Assembly: GCA_963737625.1 (NCBI GenBank)
Contig: CAVTTK010000001.1
Location: 248,001 to 312,000, forward strand
Direction of reading: 5' to 3'
Length of the DNA stretch: 64,000 bases
DNA from: Bog-756 sp963737625
GTDB lineage: Bacteria; Actinomycetota; Acidimicrobiia; Acidimicrobiales; RAAP-2
The notes under the pieces are model-generated. The model saw only the letters and a list, made by a program, of their open reading frames with translations. It searched no databases and was not told where the DNA came from. The position numbers and the translations under genes were made by a program. Of this stretch, positions 60,867 through 64,000 are shown piece by piece (position 1 is the first letter of the stretch; each line of letters starts with the position of its first letter).

Positions 60867-62907
60867 ATGGCAGAGCACACCGCAGGGGGATCCAGCAGCG
60901 GGACACCGCCGACCGCGGCCGCCACCATCGAGGACTACTTCTCTGAGGACCGGGTATTCCCGCCCAGCGAAGCCTTCCGGGCGCAGGCCGTGCTGGGGGA
61001 CCCCGGCGTCTACGACCGGGCCGAGGCCGACTGGAAGGGGTTCTGGGCCGAGCAGGCCGGATCCCTCGACTGGTTCCGCACCTGGGACACCGTGCTCGAG
61101 TGGGACCTCCCCTTCGCCCGGTGGTTCGACGGGGGAACCCTCAACGTCTCGTACAACTGCCTCGACCGCCACGTGGCCGCCGGACGGGGCGACACGGTGG
61201 CCTTCCACTGGGAGGGCGAGCCGGGCGACACCCGGACCATCACCTACGCCCAGCTGCTCACCGAGGTGTCCCGCTTCGCCAATGTGCTCCGGGGGCTCGG
61301 CGTGGCCCGCGGCGATCGGGTGGCCGTCTACATGCCCATGATCCCCGAGCTGGTGGTGGCCATGCTGGCCTGCACCCGCATCGGGGCCGTGCACTCGGTG
61401 GTGTTCGGAGGATTCTCGTCCGACGCGCTCGAGGGACCGCATCCTCGACGCCCGGGCCCGGGTGGTGTTGACGGCCGACGGCGGCTTCCGTCGCGGGGCG
61501 GCGGCCGGGCTCAAGGCCAACGTGGACGTGGCGGTAGCGGAGGCCTCCTGCGTGGACCATGTGGTGGTGGCCCGGAGGATCAGCAGTGACGATGCCACGC
61601 TGACCCCTCCCATGGAGGCCGGTCGGGACCACTGGTGGCACGAGCTGCTGAGCGGTGACGACCCGGCGGCCGGTGGGGCTCCGTCGGACGTGTGCGAACC
61701 CGAGCACATGGGAGCCGAGGACCTCCTCTTCATCCTCTACACCTCGGGCACCACGGCCGCCCCCAAAGGCATCATGCACACCACCGGTGGCTACCTGACC
61801 CAGGTGGCCTTCACCCACCGGGCGGTCTTCGACCTTCATCCCGAACGGGACGTCTACTGGTGCGCCGCCGACATCGGCTGGGTTACCGGCCACAGCTACA
61901 TCGTCTACGGGCCGCTGGCCAACGGGGCCACCTCGGTGATGTACGAGGGCACCCCCGACTTCCCCGACCGGGACCGCTGGTGGTCGATCGTCGAGCGGTA
62001 CGGGGTCACCATCCTCTACTGCGCCCCCACGGCCATCCGCACCTTCATGAAATGGGGCACCGAGTTCCCCGATGGCCATGACCTGTCCTCACTGCGCGTG
62101 CTGGGGTCGGTGGGCGAGCCCATCAATCCGGAGGCCTGGATGTGGTACTCGACCACCATCGGCGGGGGTCACTGCCCGGTGGTGGACACCTGGTGGCAGA
62201 CGGAGACCGGGGCCATCATGATCGCCCCGCTTCCCGGCCTCACCGACACCAAGCCGGGCTCGGCCACCCGTCCGCTTCCCGGCATCGGCGCCGAGGTGGT
62301 CGACGAGGAGGGCAATCCGGTGGAGAGGGGAGGCGGCTATCTCACCCTGACCCGCCCGTGGCCCTCCATGCTGCGAGGCATCTACGGGGACCCCGAACGC
62401 TTCCGGGACACCTACTGGAGCCGGTTCACCGGCCGGTACTTCGCCGGCGACGGGGCCAAGATCGACGATGACGGGTATCTGTGGCTCCTGGGCCGGGTGG
62501 ACGATGTGATGAACGTCTCCGGTCACCGCATCTCGACCACCGAGGTGGAGTCGGCCCTGGTGGACCACCCCAGTGTGGCGGAGTCCGCCGTGGTCGGTGC
62601 CGCCGACCCCACCTCGGGCCAGGCCATCGTGGCCTTCGTCACCCTGCGGGCCGATGCCGGTCCTCCCGACGACGAGAAGGGTCAGGCCCTGCGCCGCCAC
62701 GTGGCCGAGAAGATCGGCCCCATCGCCCGGCCGAAGACGGTCGTCTTCACCGACGAGCTCCCGAAGACCCGCAGCGGAAAGATCATGCGTCGGCTCCTGC
62801 GCGACGTAGCCGAGGGCCGTGTACTGGGCGACACCACCACGCTGGCCGACCCGGCGGTGGTGGACGAGATCCGACGCCTGGCGGCGACATCGCCGACCGA
62901 CGAGTGA
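60867..62907 (+). CDS. acs: Acetyl-CoA synthetase, frame disrupted
   Basis: Activates acetate to acetyl-CoA through acetyl-AMP. The N-terminal part (IEDYFSEDRVFPPSEAF, WFDGGTLNVSYNCLDRH, HSVVFGGFSSDAL) is read from ATG 60867, which follows GGGGAG. From about 61440 the protein continues one frame later with RILDARARVVLTADGGFRRG. The later motifs are YTSGTTAAPKG, WWQTETGAIM and the regulatory lysine in KTRSGKIMRRLLRD. One extra base in 61420-61445, probably a G of GAGGGA at 61431-61436, accounts for the break; without it the protein is 679 residues. Conservation on both sides argues for a recent mutation or sequence error. The stop overlaps the next gene. Confidence 0.85.
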
Positions 62908-63401
62908 GACAGACCATCGGCCCGTCCAACTGGGCGTGGAGGGACGGGCCGGTCGACAAGCCGGGCGAAGCCGTGGTGTTCGACGTGGACGGCGTGCTCT
63001 CGGACGCCGTGGGTCGCCAGCACTTCATCGAGCGGGGCCGGCGCGACTGGGACGCCTTCTTCGAGGCCTGCGGCGACGATCCCATCATCGGGGAGCTGGT
63101 GCGGGTGCTCGAACTGCTCGATCCGCGGTTGCAGGTCATCTTGTTGACCGGTCGTCCCATGCGAGTCCAGCCCCAGACACTGGCCTGGCTGGAGCGCTAC
63201 GGACTGCGGTGGGACCTCCTGGTCATGCGGGCACGAGGCGACTACTCGCAGGTGACCTGGTTCAAGCGGGACAGCGTGGACGAACTCCGGTCCTACGGCT
63301 TCGACCTCCGACTGGCCTTCGAGGATGATCCCAACAACTTCGCCATGTTCCACGCCGAGGGAATTCCCTGCGTATACATCCACTCGGGGTACTACGAGTA
63401 G
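62904..63401 (+). CDS. HAD-like phosphatase, polynucleotide-kinase-phosphatase type
   Basis: A 165-residue protein with the HAD motifs in order: VVFDVDGVLSDA (nucleophile and acid Asp), VILLTGRPMRVQ (second motif), the lysine in TWFKRDSV and LAFEDDPNNFAMF (metal-binding acids). It lacks a large cap. The pattern resembles the 3'-phosphatase domain of polynucleotide kinase and similar stand-alone nucleotide phosphatases, but the substrate is unknown. GTG at 62904 overlaps the acs stop as GTGA, so it is translated with acs, an unexplained pairing. Confidence 0.7.
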   Translation: MRQTIGPSNWAWRDGPVDKPGEAVVFDVDGVLSDAVGRQHFIERGRRDWDAFFEACGDDPIIGELVRVLELLDPRLQVILLTGRPMRVQPQTLAWLERYGLRWDLLVMRARGDYSQVTWFKRDSVDELRSYGFDLRLAFEDDPNNFAMFHAEGIPCVYIHSGYYE

Positions 63402-63419
63402 GTCCCGGCCCGACCGTCG

Positions 63420-63515
63420 CACGGTGGATCGACGGCTCCGCCCGGCCACTACACGGTGAGCCGACGGCTCCGCCCGGCCACTACACGGTGAGCCGACGGC
63501 TCCGCCCGGCCACTA
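63420..63515. repeat. Three 32-bp tandem repeats across the lnt stop codon
   Basis: Three head-to-tail 32-bp units lie at 63420-63451, 63452-63483 and 63484-63515. The second and third are identical; the first differs near its start (GGATC for GAGCC). The last unit holds the final codons of the convergent lnt gene, and the stop codon lies at the junction with the second, so the array copies the gene end downstream. There are no spacers, so it is not a CRISPR array. Confidence 0.9.
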
Positions 63516-63999
63516 CCCATCCCCCGGCCAGGGCCATCACAGCCAGGATCAGCGGGAGCAGGTCACCGAAGCGGACATAGACCGTCCATCCGTCCCGCCG
63601 GGACAGCGTGGCCTCCACAGTCTGGGGTGCTCCGAGCACGGAACGCTGGAGGAGGGCGCCGCGGTTGGTGATGGCGGCGCTGTATCCGGTGGGCGCGGCC
63701 TGGAGGAGGTCCCGACCTTGCTGTACGGCCTGGATCATGGAGGCGGCGATCTCCTGGGTGGGCACCTGGGCGGTGGCGTAGGACGAGGTGTTGGTGGGGA
63801 CGATCAGGAGTTGGGCACCGTGGCGCACCGGGTCCCGACCCCGGTCGGCATAGAAGACCTCGTAGGAGACCATGGCCCCGAGGGGGGCGGCCGGTGTATC
63901 GACCAGGCCGGTCCCGGACCCGACCAGGGCGTCACGGGGCACGGCCGAGAGGTTGCCCAGGTGCGAGAAGAAGCCCCGGTAGGGCACATACTCGCCGAA
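63481..63999 (-). CDS. lnt: Apolipoprotein N-acyltransferase, C-terminal part (5' end outside window)
   Basis: Lnt adds the third fatty acid to bacterial lipoproteins. The visible 172 residues cover the end of the nitrilase-like domain and the last membrane helix. FGEYVPYRGFF holds the catalytic Glu region. The segment MVSYEVFYADRGR has Ser where Lnt normally has its catalytic Cys. PTNTSSYATAQVPTQE and QAAPTGYSAAITNRG are typical of actinobacterial members. The final helix is at about 145-163 (LLPLILAVMALAGGWVV). The stop TAG at 63483-63481 lies in a 32-bp tandem repeat. The catalytic Lys is expected upstream of the window. Confidence 0.75.
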   Translation of the reverse strand, partial: FGEYVPYRGFFSHLGNLSAVPRDALVGSGTGLVDTPAAPLGAMVSYEVFYADRGRDPVRHGAQLLIVPTNTSSYATAQVPTQEIAASMIQAVQQGRDLLQAAPTGYSAAITNRGALLQRSVLGAPQTVEATLSRRDGWTVYVRFGDLLPLILAVMALAGGWVVAGRSRRLTV

Positions 64000-64000
64000 C

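Noticed and set aside
63420..63515. CRISPR array
   Set aside because: The 32-bp units adjoin directly without spacers and include coding sequence.

Overview
The window is high-GC DNA with short intergenic gaps, many GTG starts and frequent ATGA/GTGA gene overlaps. It carries mycothiol synthesis (mshA), an RsiG-type anti-sigma factor, nickel superoxide dismutase with its protease, an ECF42-type sigma factor, and a complete 14-gene nuo operon. Together these point to an actinobacterium. The overall look suggests a lineage outside the classical Streptomyces/Mycobacterium groups, possibly Acidimicrobiia-like, but that placement is inference.

Layout. 1-2275 is an accessory region: a truncated ABC-2 permease, then a small cassette holding a Fic protein and its HTH partner ('mobile mystery' proteins B and A) between two identical 48-bp copies of the 3' part of a tRNA-Lys gene. 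2437-11389 holds enzymes and regulators: GNAT acetyltransferase, class V aminotransferase, a DksA/TraR-type zinc-finger protein, two amidohydrolases, an aldehyde dehydrogenase, and a DGPF/ECF42 sigma pair with a recognisable promoter. 11375-18797 holds a membrane protein, divergent sodN/sodX, an RsiG-like c-di-GMP-responsive anti-sigma factor, an XRE regulator, mshA, a YbjN-like gene, proC, a SAM hydrolase and rex. 19000-25238 is a tightly overlapped haem operon (hemA-hemC-cobA-hemD-hemB-hemL) that starts 0.2 kb after rex. 25220-29161 holds two tandem, distantly paralogous single-pass membrane proteins of unknown function, closed by a strong terminator.

29255-47343 holds a geranylgeranyl-reductase-family flavoprotein divergent from nuoA-N (complex I), in which several subunits carry long hydrophilic tails. 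47460-57502 holds membrane and signalling proteins: LapA-like, a PAS-GGDEF-EAL protein, DUF2252, a channel-like protein beside a ClC transporter, a SHOCT protein and an unknown membrane protein. 57505-64000 holds a large protein joining a degenerate metallophosphoesterase-like domain to a lysyl-phosphatidylglycerol-synthase-like domain, acetyl-CoA synthetase, a HAD-like phosphatase and the end of an apolipoprotein N-acyltransferase.

Themes. Redox and energy genes cluster: rex, haem synthesis, complex I, NiSOD and mycothiol. A c-di-GMP-making/degrading protein and a predicted c-di-GMP-reading anti-sigma factor lie in the same window. Many start codons sit 5-9 nt after a TANNNT hexamer, the arrangement of leaderless transcripts. 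Three otherwise conserved genes (27028-29161, 56623-57502, 60867-62907) each need removal of one base, each time at or beside a run of G, to restore a full reading frame; sequence error is the simplest explanation. Starts were chosen by eye from RBS, overlap or -10 position, and no database search was possible.
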